Positions 1-8,551 of a DNA stretch of 64,000 bases are shown here, piece after piece. Every line of letters starts with the position of its first letter. The stretch's first letter is position 1. The DNA comes from Hyphomicrobiaceae bacterium (GTDB taxonomy: Bacteria; Pseudomonadota; Alphaproteobacteria; Rhizobiales; Aestuariivirgaceae), in the NCBI GenBank assembly GCA_900298995.1, contig OMIC01000029.1, positions 39,505 through 103,504 on the forward strand, read 5' to 3'. The notes under the pieces were generated by a model. The model did not search any database. It had not been told where the DNA came from and saw only the letters and a list, made by a program, of their open reading frames with translations. The position numbers and the translations under genes were made by a program.

Positions 1-1
1 C

Positions 2-475
2 ACCGATGTCGCTGAACTCCATCAGTCCAATGTGCGCATCATGGTGATCGGCGACCGCGACGGTCTGGAGCCCGCGCTGCGCAAGCTCTTCGAGGAAGCC
101 GAGGCCCTGACGCGCGAGAATACCGCGCTCAAGCTGGTCATCGCCTTCAATTACGGTGGCCGTCAGGAGATCACCCGCGCGGTACAGGCTCTGGCCAAGA
201 AAGTGGCCGAGGGCAAGATTGCGCCTGCAGACATCCCCCCCGCCGTGATCGGCAATCACCTCGACACCGGAGGGCTGCCGGAGCCTGACCTTCTCATCCG
301 TACCGGCGGTGAGCAGCGGCTGTCCAACTATCTGCTCTGGCAATGCGCCTATACGGAATTCGTGTTCCTGCCCGACTACTGGCCTGATTTCGATGCAGAC
401 CGGCTGCGCCACGCGGTGGAGGCCTTTCGGCGCCGGGACCGGCGCTTCGGCGGGCTGACCGCCCAGACCGCGTGA
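2..475 (+). CDS. uppS: Undecaprenyl diphosphate synthase, 3' part (partial)
   Basis: Cis-prenyltransferase that elongates farnesyl diphosphate with isopentenyl diphosphate to make the C55 lipid carrier for peptidoglycan. The reading frame is already open at the window edge, so only the last 157 residues are visible. They carry the family signature around DLLIRTGGEQRLSNYLLWQ, which binds the diphosphate, followed by the conserved aromatic FLPDYWPDF region. Its TGA stop lies inside the GTG start of cdsA (4-base GTGA overlap), so the two are probably translationally coupled. The identification is firm; the N-terminal catalytic Asp region is outside the window. Confidence 0.95.
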   Translation, partial: TDVAELHQSNVRIMVIGDRDGLEPALRKLFEEAEALTRENTALKLVIAFNYGGRQEITRAVQALAKKVAEGKIAPADIPPAVIGNHLDTGGLPEPDLLIRTGGEQRLSNYLLWQCAYTEFVFLPDYWPDFDADRLRHAVEAFRRRDRRFGGLTAQTA

Positions 476-1320
476 TCGGAGTGCCCGGTTCCTCCGATGC
501 AAGATGGGGTGACCTCGGAGTCCGCGCACTCTCGGCTGCTGTCCTGATCCCTGCCGTTCTGGCGGATGTCTGGGCTGGGGGTATCTGGTTTCATCTCTTC
601 GTCGCGCTGATCGGCGTTCTGATGGCTCAGGAATGGGTCGCAATCGTCCATCGCGGCGATCCGCTGCAATTTGCCCTGCATGCGGCCGGGGCCATGTGCG
701 GTGCGCTGCTGCCGCTTGATGTGGGGCTCGGAGGCGGACTCGCTGCCATCGTCGTCCTGGTCCTTGCCTCGGCTGGGCTTGCCGCAGTCCGCGCGCCGGG
801 CGGGGCGGCGTGGAGCTATCTCGGCGTGCTCTATGTTTCGGTTCCCCCCATTGCGCTGGTGCTGCTGCGGGAAGACCCCGATCATGGAATTGCAGCCATC
901 GGGATGGTCATGGTCATGGTCTGGGCGGCCGATACCTTCGCCTATTTCTTCGGCCGCATCCTCGGCGGACCCAAACTTGCGCCGCGCATCAGCCCGAAGA
1001 AGACCTGGGCGGGGCTTGCGGGCGCCATGACGGGAAGTGCGCTGGCCGGCCTCCTGGTGGGCGTGTGGCTCGCGGTTCCCTCACTGGCAGGACTGGTCGT
1101 GGTGGCGGCATTGCTGGCGCTCGTGGAACAAGCCGGCGACCTGTTCAAATCGGCCATGAAGCGTCACTATGGCGTGAAGGACTCTGGATCGCTGATTCCC
1201 GGCCATGGTGGCGTCATCGACAGGGTCGATGGGCTGGTCGCAGTTGCCGTGGCGGCGGCACTTGTCGGCGCCTGGCGGGCTGGTGCCGATCACGCGGGAG
1301 CCGGCCTCCTGCTCTGGTGA
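472..1320 (+). CDS. cdsA: Phosphatidate cytidylyltransferase
   Basis: Integral membrane enzyme making CDP-diacylglycerol from CTP and phosphatidic acid, the branch point for all phospholipids. The 282-residue protein is largely hydrophobic with several membrane segments and ends with the CDP-alcohol synthesis signature, seen as SAMKRHYGVKDSGSLIPGHG followed by GVIDRVD. The GTG start overlaps the uppS stop, which fixes the start. The next gene is rseP after 113 bases; many alphaproteobacteria have dxr in that gap, but it is absent here. Confidence 0.95.
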   Translation: MIGVPGSSDARWGDLGVRALSAAVLIPAVLADVWAGGIWFHLFVALIGVLMAQEWVAIVHRGDPLQFALHAAGAMCGALLPLDVGLGGGLAAIVVLVLASAGLAAVRAPGGAAWSYLGVLYVSVPPIALVLLREDPDHGIAAIGMVMVMVWAADTFAYFFGRILGGPKLAPRISPKKTWAGLAGAMTGSALAGLLVGVWLAVPSLAGLVVVAALLALVEQAGDLFKSAMKRHYGVKDSGSLIPGHGGVIDRVDGLVAVAVAAALVGAWRAGADHAGAGLLLW

Positions 1321-1433
1321 CCAGCCACGTCCCCGTCGAAATCTTGCCGCATTGGTGGCATCGACTGGAGTTGCGCGCGTCTGGCGTGTAGTGGCAGTGG
1401 TCTTGGTCTCCAGGGGGAGCCGGAAAGTGTGAG

Positions 1434-2582
1434 ATGGACATTCTGAACTTCCTGCATCTGCCGCTTGGCACCCTGATCTATTATGCGGTGCCCTTCCTCG
1501 TGGCGCTGACTGTCATCGTGTTCATTCATGAACTCGGACATTTTCTGGTCGCGCGCTGGTGCGGCGTGGATGTTGAATGCTTCTCCATGGGTTTCGGTCG
1601 CGAGATCTTCGGCTGGCACGACAGCAAGGGAACACGTTGGAAGGTGGGTTGGATTCCGCTCGGCGGTTACGTAAAGTTCCGGGGAGATGCCAATTCGGCG
1701 AGCATTCCCAGTGCTGAGGCGCTGGCCAGGGCTGCCGGTGATCCCGGCAACTTTCACGGCAAGCCAGTCTGGCAGCGTGCCGCAGTTGTGGCGGCTGGTC
1801 CGATTGCAAACTTCCTCCTCGCCATAACCATCTTCGCCACCCTGTTCATGGCTGTCGGTGCGCCGATCATCGAACCGCGGGTCGATGAGGTCCTGCCGGG
1901 TAGCGCCGCGGAACGGGCTGGTATCCGCGCTGGCGACCTCATCGTGTCGATCGATGGCAAGGCGATCGATGACTTTGCACAATTGCAGCAGGCTGTCGTC
2001 ACGCGGGCGGGCGAAGAACTGACTGTGGTGATCAATCGCAACGGAGAGCGGCTCAGCCTTCCCATCGTGCCCGACCTGCGCGAGGAATCGGACAATTTCG
2101 GCGGAAAGATGCGCATTGGGCTTCTTGGTGTCCGGAACAATCCCGATGGTCCGGTCCGGTTCGAGCCGATGAGTCCGCTCAAGGCCCTTGAAAGGGCGGT
2201 CGAGCGCACCTGGTTCATCGTTGATACAACTTTTAGTTACATCGGCAAGTTGGCCATGGGTCGCGAGAGCGCGGATCAACTCGGGGGCCCGATCTCTATT
2301 GCCAAGGCGGCGGGAGATGCAGCCTCGCTGGGAGTGTTCCAGTTCGTGACGGTTGTTGCCTTTTTGTCGGTCAGTATAGGCCTGCTTAACCTTTTCCCAA
2401 TCCCTATGCTGGATGGTGGACACTTGGTTTACTATGCGATCGAAGCGGTGCGTGGCAGGCCGTTGGGGGAGAACGCGCAGGAATGGGGTTTCCGGATCGG
2501 TTTCTCTCTGGTGATCATGCTCATGCTCGTGGGCACCTGGAATGACGTCATTCGGGTGGCAACCGTGTGGTTTGGCGGCTAG
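1434..2582 (+). CDS. rseP: RIP metalloprotease RseP (site-2 protease)
   Basis: Intramembrane zinc protease that cleaves transmembrane anti-sigma factors and signal-peptide remnants. The 382-residue protein has the zinc motif HELGH at residues 32-36 in the first membrane segment, a central PDZ domain (about residues 140-220, containing PGSAAERAGIRAGDLI), and the third zinc ligand in an LDGGHLVYY motif near the C-terminus. These are the hallmarks of the RseP/MmpA family at normal length. A purine-rich GGAAAG lies just upstream of the ATG. It is followed by bamA, the usual order in this phylum. Confidence 0.96.
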   Translation: MDILNFLHLPLGTLIYYAVPFLVALTVIVFIHELGHFLVARWCGVDVECFSMGFGREIFGWHDSKGTRWKVGWIPLGGYVKFRGDANSASIPSAEALARAAGDPGNFHGKPVWQRAAVVAAGPIANFLLAITIFATLFMAVGAPIIEPRVDEVLPGSAAERAGIRAGDLIVSIDGKAIDDFAQLQQAVVTRAGEELTVVINRNGERLSLPIVPDLREESDNFGGKMRIGLLGVRNNPDGPVRFEPMSPLKALERAVERTWFIVDTTFSYIGKLAMGRESADQLGGPISIAKAAGDAASLGVFQFVTVVAFLSVSIGLLNLFPIPMLDGGHLVYYAIEAVRGRPLGENAQEWGFRIGFSLVIMLMLVGTWNDVIRVATVWFGG

Positions 2583-2683
2583 CCGGGCCCGGGGAAGTTT
2601 TGTTTGCAAAGGGTGGCTGGGAGGGTAAAACCTCAGCCGCGAAAGAGTCGTCTTGGGCGGATGCCCGCGGAAGTGGCGAATTG

Positions 2684-5035
2684 ATGCGTTGTCGGTTAGT
2701 ATTCGTTTTTGTTGCGTCCCTGTTCCTGAGTTTGGCAGGGCCTCTTCTGGTCCCGCAGGTCGCGCTATCGATTGCGCAGGCGGAGACCATTTCGTCCATC
2801 GTCGTGGAAGGCAATCAGCGTGTCGAGGTCGACACGGTGCTGTCCTATGTCCAGATATCGCCTGGCGAAAGCGTGGACCCTGACAAGATCGACGCCTCCG
2901 TGAAGGCGCTCTTCCAGACCGGCCTCTTCTCCGATGTTCAGATCACGCGCCGCGGTACGGCCCTGGTGGTGCGTGTCGAAGAAAACCCGATGGTCAATCA
3001 GGTGAACTTCGAGGGCAACAAGGAAGTCAAGGACACCGACCTCGCCAAGGAAGTCGAATTGCGTGAACGCATGATGTTCACGCGCGCCAAGGTTCTCAGC
3101 GACGTGAACCGCGTCATCGCGGTCTACCGTCGCGCCGGCTACTATTCGGTCAAGGTCTCCCCGAAGATCATCCGTCTCCCGCAGAACCGGGTTGACCTCG
3201 TCTTTGAGATTCAGGAAGGCGACGAAACCAAGGTCAAGCGTCTCGAATTCGTCGGCAACAAGGCCTTCAGTTCCAATACGCTCAAGGGTGTAGTTGGTAC
3301 CCAGGAGTACTCCTGGTGGAGGTTCTTCAACCGCAACGACAATTACGACGCTGACCGCCTCGAGTACGACAAGGAATTGCTGCGGCGCTACTATCTGCGC
3401 AACGGTTTTGCGGATGTTCGGGTGCTGTCGGCCGATGCGGTGCTGGCGCCAGACGGCTCCGGTTTCACGATCACCTACACCATCGAGGAAGGCCCGCGCT
3501 ACAAGGTGGCCGATGTTGCCGTCAATGTCGGCGATGCCCAACTCGAGACTGATCTTCTCGTCAAGCAGGTCAAGACGGGCGTCGGCGATTATTTCAACTC
3601 GACGAAGGTCGACAAGACCGTCGAAAACCTCACACTTGAGGCTGCACGGCAAGGTTTCGTGTTCGCCCGTGTCAATCCGGACGTCCAGCGCAATGGCGGC
3701 GGCGACACGCTGAACATCACATATAATATCGTCGAGGGTCCGCGCACCTACATCGAGCGGATCGACATCATCGGAAATTTCCGCACCGAAGACCAGGTGA
3801 TCCGGAGAGAGTTGCAACTCTATGAAGGCGATGCCTTCAACCGGGTCATGATCGAGCGTGCCCGCCGACGTTTGACCGCACTCGACTTCTTCGAGAAGGT
3901 CGACTTCCGGGATGAGCAGGGCTCTGCCCCCGACCGCGTGATCCTGACCGTTGAAGTTCAGGAAAAATCCACAGGTTCGGTCAACTTCTCGATCGGCTAT
4001 TCGACCTCAGAATATGTGGTCGGCTCGATCGCGCTGGAGGAGCGAAACTTCCTCGGCAAGGGTTACGACGTCAAGCTCAACACCACCGCCAGCTGGTTCC
4101 GTCAGAACGTCACGTTCAGCTTCACCAACCCCTATTTCATGGACCTCCCGATTTCGGCTGGCTTCGATGTCTTTGCGACCAATGCCGACAACCAGCAGGA
4201 GTCGAACTACAATAGCCAGCAGATCGGTTTTGCGCTGCGGACAGGCTTCCGTCTCGATCAGAACAGTGGTCTGAGCCTGAAATACGGGCTGACGTGGCGC
4301 GACGTCGACGGTATCGACAAATACAGCGCTGCGCCCGCCGTCATCGAAGCGCAGGGCAAGTCGATGAAGTCCTATGTCACCGGCACATATACCTGGGACA
4401 ATCTCGACAACCCGATGCTCCCGACCAATGGTTTCCGCGGCCAGCTCGAGGGCGAAATCGCGGGTCTCGGGGGCGATGTCTACTTCGCCAGCGTTGAGGC
4501 GCATGGCTGGTACTTCATTCCGCTCTACGAAGAGTCGGTGGTGCTGAAGCTCGAAGGCAACGCGGGTCAGATGGTGCCTTTCGCGGGTGACGACGTGCCG
4601 CTCCAGGACCGTTACTTCAAGGGTGCCGATACCTTCCGCGGATTCCAGCCCGCCGGTGTGGGGCCTCGCCAGGTCGGCAACGACGGACAGACGGATGCCA
4701 TCGGCGGCACCACCTATGCGATCGGTACGGTCGAGGTGAACTTCCCGCTGGGACTGCCCGAGGAATGGGGCATCGCCGGATCCGTGTTCAGCGATTTCGG
4801 CACTGTGTTCGGATCGGAGACGAAGTCAGAGGACATGAACACCGGACAGTGCATCTATGACCCGGTCAAGAACTGCAAGGTCTTCGACACAGCGTCTCTT
4901 CGTGCATCGATCGGTGCTGGCATTGTCTGGCAGTCGCCCTTCGGTCCGCTCCGTTTCGAAGGTGCCTATCCCTTGCTCAAGACCGACTACGACAAGACCG
5001 AGTATTTCCGGTTCTCTGTGGGCACACGTTTCTAG
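2684..5035 (+). CDS. bamA: Outer membrane protein assembly factor BamA
   Basis: Omp85 protein that folds and inserts beta-barrel proteins into the outer membrane, working with BamD (encoded at 60629). The frame is open from 2567, but the ATG at 2684 is chosen because it places a clean signal peptide (MRCRLVFVFVASLFLSLAG, cleavage after AQA) at the N-terminus; this gives 783 residues, normal for the family. POTRA domains fill the first half, and the C-terminal barrel carries the conserved RGF motif (TFRGFQPAG) and ends in Phe (SVGTRF). In most Hyphomicrobiales lpxD follows directly; here the next gene is fabZ. Confidence 0.96.
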   Translation: MRCRLVFVFVASLFLSLAGPLLVPQVALSIAQAETISSIVVEGNQRVEVDTVLSYVQISPGESVDPDKIDASVKALFQTGLFSDVQITRRGTALVVRVEENPMVNQVNFEGNKEVKDTDLAKEVELRERMMFTRAKVLSDVNRVIAVYRRAGYYSVKVSPKIIRLPQNRVDLVFEIQEGDETKVKRLEFVGNKAFSSNTLKGVVGTQEYSWWRFFNRNDNYDADRLEYDKELLRRYYLRNGFADVRVLSADAVLAPDGSGFTITYTIEEGPRYKVADVAVNVGDAQLETDLLVKQVKTGVGDYFNSTKVDKTVENLTLEAARQGFVFARVNPDVQRNGGGDTLNITYNIVEGPRTYIERIDIIGNFRTEDQVIRRELQLYEGDAFNRVMIERARRRLTALDFFEKVDFRDEQGSAPDRVILTVEVQEKSTGSVNFSIGYSTSEYVVGSIALEERNFLGKGYDVKLNTTASWFRQNVTFSFTNPYFMDLPISAGFDVFATNADNQQESNYNSQQIGFALRTGFRLDQNSGLSLKYGLTWRDVDGIDKYSAAPAVIEAQGKSMKSYVTGTYTWDNLDNPMLPTNGFRGQLEGEIAGLGGDVYFASVEAHGWYFIPLYEESVVLKLEGNAGQMVPFAGDDVPLQDRYFKGADTFRGFQPAGVGPRQVGNDGQTDAIGGTTYAIGTVEVNFPLGLPEEWGIAGSVFSDFGTVFGSETKSEDMNTGQCIYDPVKNCKVFDTASLRASIGAGIVWQSPFGPLRFEGAYPLLKTDYDKTEYFRFSVGTRF

Positions 5036-5053
5036 GGCGCGCAACGCCACGCC

Positions 5054-5087
5054 AGCAAGGATGCGGACGGTCCTTGCTACCGTCTGC
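5054..5087 (+). promoter_or_regulatory. Two mutually exclusive hairpins in the bamA-fabZ gap
   Basis: Hairpin A pairs AGCAAGGA (5054-5061) perfectly with TCCTTGCT (5071-5078). Hairpin B pairs GCGGACGGT (5063-5071) with ACCGTCTGC (5079-5087), nine pairs with one G-U. The two share 5063-5078 and cannot form together, as in an attenuator. There is no T-run, so neither is a standard terminator. The fabZ start follows at 5112. A regulatory role is inference. Confidence 0.45.
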
Positions 5088-5111
5088 AAATAATCGGGGG
5101 ATCACGCAAGC

Positions 5112-5588
5112 ATGACCGAAGCCACACCCGCGCCGGATCTGAAGACGGCCGATATCGCGCGCATCATGAAGTTGCTGCCGCATCGCTATCCCTTCCTGCT
5201 GATCGACCGCATGTATGACCTGAACGGCGAGGAGAGCGGCGTTGCGGTCAAGAACGTCACGATCAACGAGCCGTTCTTTCAGGGACATTTCCCGGGCCGT
5301 CCGGTGATGCCCGGGGTGTTGCTGGTGGAGGCCATGGCCCAGGCGGCCGGAGCGCTGGTGCTCAATCACCTTGGCGATGAGCACGCCGGCAAGCTAGTGT
5401 TCTTCATGTCGATTGACAAGGCGCGCTTCCGGAAACCCGTGGGCCCCGGCGATACGGTGCATTTCCACGTCAAGCTGTCCAACAAGCGCCCGCCCGTGTG
5501 GAAGTACTGGGCCGAGGCGCATGTCGAGGGCAAGAAGGTTGCAGAGGCCGAGATCGGCGCCATGCTGATGAATGAGCGCGGCGGCTGA
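5112..5588 (+). CDS. fabZ: 3-hydroxyacyl-[acyl-carrier-protein] dehydratase FabZ
   Basis: Hot-dog-fold dehydratase of type II fatty acid synthesis that removes water from 3-hydroxyacyl-ACP. The catalytic His59 is in GHFPGRPVMPG and the catalytic Glu73 in LVEAMAQ; the 158-residue length is normal. A GGGGGA ribosome site lies 11 bases before the ATG. In relatives the gene sits between lpxD and lpxA, sharing 3-hydroxyacyl-ACP substrates with lipid A synthesis. Here both lpx neighbours are missing, while fabZ, which is needed for membrane lipid synthesis, is kept. Confidence 0.96.
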   Translation: MTEATPAPDLKTADIARIMKLLPHRYPFLLIDRMYDLNGEESGVAVKNVTINEPFFQGHFPGRPVMPGVLLVEAMAQAAGALVLNHLGDEHAGKLVFFMSIDKARFRKPVGPGDTVHFHVKLSNKRPPVWKYWAEAHVEGKKVAEAEIGAMLMNERGG

Positions 5589-5600
5589 TCAGCAGAGCAT

Positions 5601-6902
5601 TCAGGACCCGCGGTTGACGATCGGCACGTAGTCGCGCCGCGGCTCGCCCGTATAAAGCTGACGCGGACGGCCGATCTTCTGGCCCGGATCCTCGATCATT
5701 TCCTTCCACTGCGAAATCCAGCCCACGGTTCGCGCCAGCGCGAACAGCACGGTGAACATCGAGGTGGGGAAGCCGAGGGCCCGCAGGATGATGCCGGAGT
5801 AGAAATCGACGTTTGGGTAGAGCTTGCGCTCGATGAAGTACTGGTCAGAGAGCGCCGCCTTTTCAAGCTCGCGCGCTACCTCGAGCAGCGGATCGTTGAC
5901 GATGCCGAGTTCGCCCAGCACCTCGTGCGCCGTCTTCTGCATGATCTTGGCGCGCGGGTCATAGTTCTTGTAGACGCGGTGTCCGAAGCCCATCAGCCGG
6001 ATATGTGATGTCTTGTCCTTCACCTTGGCAATGAAGCCCGGTACATTTGCCGGATCACCGATCTGCTTCAGCATTTCGAGCGCCGCCTCATTTGCGCCGC
6101 CATGCGCCGGACCCCACAGGCAGGCGATGCCGGCCGCGATGCAGGCGAAGGGGTTGGCGCCGGACGAGCCGGCAAGCCTCACCGTTGAAGTCGAGGCATT
6201 CTGCTCGTGATCGGCGTGCAGGATGAAGATGCGGTCCATGGCGCGGGCGAGCACCGGGTTCACCACATAGTCCTCGCAGGGCACGGCGAAACACATGCGC
6301 AGGAAGTTGCCGGCATAGGTCAGGCTGTTCTGTGGATAGATGAATGGCTGGCCAACGTGATACTTGTAGGCCATGGCGGCAATCGTCGGGAGCTTGGCGA
6401 TCATGCGGTGGCAGGCGATTTCGCGCTGGCGCGGATCGTTGATGTCGGTTGAGTCGTGATAGAAGGCCGACATGGCGCCCACCACGGCGACCATCACGGC
6501 CATCGGATGCGCGTCCCGGCGGAAGCCCTGGAAGAAGCGGGTCATCTGCTCATGGACCATGGTGTGGTAGGTGATGTGCTTCTGGAATTCCTTGCGCTGT
6601 GCGGCCGTCGGCAGATCGCCGTAATAGAGCAGGTAGCAGGTCTCGAGGAAGTCGCCGTGCTCGGCCAGCTGCTCGATGGGGTAGCCGCGATAGAGCAGGA
6701 CGCCCTCGTCGCCATCGATGTAGGTGATCTTCGACTCGCAGGAAGCCGTCGAGGTGAAGCCGGGATCGAAGGTGAAGGAGCCGGTCTGGGCATAGAGCTT
6801 GCCGATGTCCACGACATCAGGCCCCATCGTTCCGCTACGGACCGGCATGTCCACCGTCATGCCATTGACCGAGAGGACTGCCTTCTTCGGATCGTCAGCC
6901 AT
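5601..6902 (-). CDS. gltA: Citrate synthase (type II)
   Basis: Condenses acetyl-CoA and oxaloacetate to citrate, the entry step of the TCA cycle. The 433-residue protein shows the catalytic His regions ([10 protein letters not shown] and [10 protein letters not shown]) and the conserved [17 protein letters not shown] segment, typical of hexameric Gram-negative enzymes. It is convergent with fabZ with only 12 bases between the stops. An AGGAGCGATCCC ribosome site precedes the ATG, and a promoter candidate overlapped by an inverted repeat lies about 40-75 bases upstream. In rhizobia it normally follows lpxB; here it follows fabZ. Confidence 0.97.
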   Translation of the reverse strand: MADDPKKAVLSVNGMTVDMPVRSGTMGPDVVDIGKLYAQTGSFTFDPGFTSTASCESKITYIDGDEGVLLYRGYPIEQLAEHGDFLETCYLLYYGDLPTAAQRKEFQKHITYHTMVHEQMTRFFQGFRRDAHPMAVMVAVVGAMSAFYHDSTDINDPRQREIACHRMIAKLPTIAAMAYKYHVGQPFIYPQNSLTYAGNFLRMCFAVPCEDYVVNPVLARAMDRIFILHADHEQNASTSTVRLAGSSGANPFACIAAGIACLWGPAHGGANEAALEMLKQIGDPANVPGFIAKVKDKTSHIRLMGFGHRVYKNYDPRAKIMQKTAHEVLGELGIVNDPLLEVARELEKAALSDQYFIERKLYPNVDFYSGIILRALGFPTSMFTVLFALARTVGWISQWKEMIEDPGQKIGRPRQLYTGEPRRDYVPIVNRGS

Positions 6903-6938
6903 GGGATCGCTCCTGTTCCGTCCGTTGTTTCTGCGAAA

Positions 6939-6966
6939 CTATTGCATCGCAGCATAAGAAGGTCAA
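6939..6966 (-). promoter_or_regulatory. Candidate gltA promoter
   Basis: On the minus strand TTGACC (6966-6961) and CAATAG (6944-6939) are separated by 16 bases, resembling an alphaproteobacterial -35/-10 pair. The gltA start is at 6902. Weak -10 match, so this is tentative. Confidence 0.35.
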
Positions 6967-6978
6967 CGTCACTGACCT
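6960..6978. promoter_or_regulatory. Inverted repeat AGGTCA-N7-TGACCT over the gltA -35
   Basis: AGGTCA (6960-6965) and TGACCT (6973-6978) are perfect inverted copies with a 7-base spacer. The left arm coincides with the proposed -35 of gltA, a position where a bound protein would affect transcription. The binding protein is not known. Confidence 0.4.
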
Positions 6979-7033
6979 GATTCTTTGGTGGGGTCCGCCC
7001 CGTGCAATCTGGAGGGCTGAAGCTTGCGCCTCG

Positions 7034-8455
7034 CTAGCCGGCCTGGTCACGGATGCGGGCCAGCGACTCGGTCTTGCCCAGAACCTCGAGCACATCAAAG
7101 ATGCCCGGAGAGGTGCTTGTTCCAGTCAGAGCAGCACGCAATGGTTGCGCAACCTTGCCGAGTTTCAGACCCTGGCTTTCGGCATGGGATTTGACTGCCG
7201 TCTCGAGTGCGGCAACCGTCCAGTCATCGATGGTTTCGAGCATCGGCAGCATCCCGCGCAGCAACTCCGAACCTCCGCCCGCAACGATTTGGCTTGCTTT
7301 TTCATCCATCGGTAGTGGTCGCTGGGCGAACAGGAACTGTGCGCCCGTCATGAGTTCCACGAGCGTCTTGGCGCGTTCCTTGAGGCCTCCCATGGCCCTC
7401 AGCAGCTTGGCCATCATGGCATCGTCGATGCGCGCCTTCAGCGCTGCGCCCCCTTCGGCGTACGGCAAAAAATCAACAAACATTCCAAGCAGTTGAGCGT
7501 CCGGCGTGTGGCGAATGTAATGCCCGTTGAAGCTCTCGAGCTTGGCGAAGTCGAAACGCGCGGCAGACTTGCCGATCGACTCGAGGTTGAACCACTCAAC
7601 CAGTTGTTCTGTCGAGAAGATCTCATCGTCGCCGTGGCTCCATCCGAGGCGGGCGAGATAGTTGCGCATCGCTTCGGGAAGATAGCCCATGGCCCGGTAG
7701 GCCTCGACGCCCAGCGCGCCATGGCGCTTGGAGAGCTTGGCGCCATCCGGACCATGAATGAGCGGGATGTGCGACATGTGCGGCACCCGCCAACCCATGG
7801 CGCGGTAGATCTGGATCTGCCGCGCGGCATTGGTCAGATGGTCGACGCCCCGGATGATGTGTGTGACGCCCATGTCGTGGTCATCGACCACCACCGAGAG
7901 GTTATAGGTCGGATTGCCGTCCGAACGCAGGATGATGAGATCGTCCAAGTCCTTGTTCGGGATGACAACTCTGCCCTGGACGGCATCCTCGATCACCGTC
8001 TCGCCCTCCTGGGGCGCCTTGAAGCGGATGGCCGGCCTCATGCCCGCGGGGGCTTCGGAGGGGTCCCGGTCGCGCCATGTGCCGTCATAGCGGATCGGCC
8101 GCTTCTCGGCTTCCGCCCTGGCGCGCATGGCCTCGAGGTCTTCCGGCGTGCAGTAGCATCGGTAGGCCTTGCCCTGGGCCAGAAGTTCCTCTGCGATCTC
8201 GCGGTGTCGCAAAACCCGGCCATATTGCGAGACGGGTTCGCCCGCCCAGTCGAGGCCGAGCCATGTCAGGCCCTCGATGATGGCGTCAATGGCGGCCGCG
8301 GTGGAGCGTTCGCGGTCGGTATCCTCGATGCGCAACAGCATCTTGCCGCCGGTGTGGCGGGCATAGGCCCAGTTGAACAGCGCCGTGCGCGCCCCGCCGA
8401 TGTGCAGATAGCCGGTGGGCGAGGGGGCAAAGCGAGTGACGACTGGCGATGACAT
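7034..8455 (-). CDS. gltX: Glutamyl-tRNA synthetase
   Basis: Class I aminoacyl-tRNA synthetase charging tRNA-Glu (and possibly tRNA-Gln if the organism uses the amidotransferase route). The HIGH-type motif is HIGG near residue 18 and the KMSKS-type motif is KLSKRHG. The frame has an earlier ATG at 8470, but the sequence between the two ATGs (GGAGAAAGG, five bases before the second ATG) is a good ribosome site, so the start at 8455 is preferred, giving 473 residues. It is transcribed with gltA and is divergent from comEC. The order gltA, gltX, comEC is conserved in Hyphomicrobiales. Confidence 0.95.
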   Translation of the reverse strand: MSSPVVTRFAPSPTGYLHIGGARTALFNWAYARHTGGKMLLRIEDTDRERSTAAAIDAIIEGLTWLGLDWAGEPVSQYGRVLRHREIAEELLAQGKAYRCYCTPEDLEAMRARAEAEKRPIRYDGTWRDRDPSEAPAGMRPAIRFKAPQEGETVIEDAVQGRVVIPNKDLDDLIILRSDGNPTYNLSVVVDDHDMGVTHIIRGVDHLTNAARQIQIYRAMGWRVPHMSHIPLIHGPDGAKLSKRHGALGVEAYRAMGYLPEAMRNYLARLGWSHGDDEIFSTEQLVEWFNLESIGKSAARFDFAKLESFNGHYIRHTPDAQLLGMFVDFLPYAEGGAALKARIDDAMMAKLLRAMGGLKERAKTLVELMTGAQFLFAQRPLPMDEKASQIVAGGGSELLRGMLPMLETIDDWTVAALETAVKSHAESQGLKLGKVAQPLRAALTGTSTSPGIFDVLEVLGKTESLARIRDQAG

Positions 8456-8551
8456 TGCGCCTTTCTCCATATTGACTGACGCTGGGGAAACTGGTTGCCT
8501 GCGCGACGACGCCGATTAGCACAGGCGGACGCGGGCCGTAAGGGGAATGCC

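Noticed and set aside
1290..2609. A 439-codon frame antisense to rseP.
   Set aside because: RseP motifs HELGH, PDZ and LDG are all on the plus strand.
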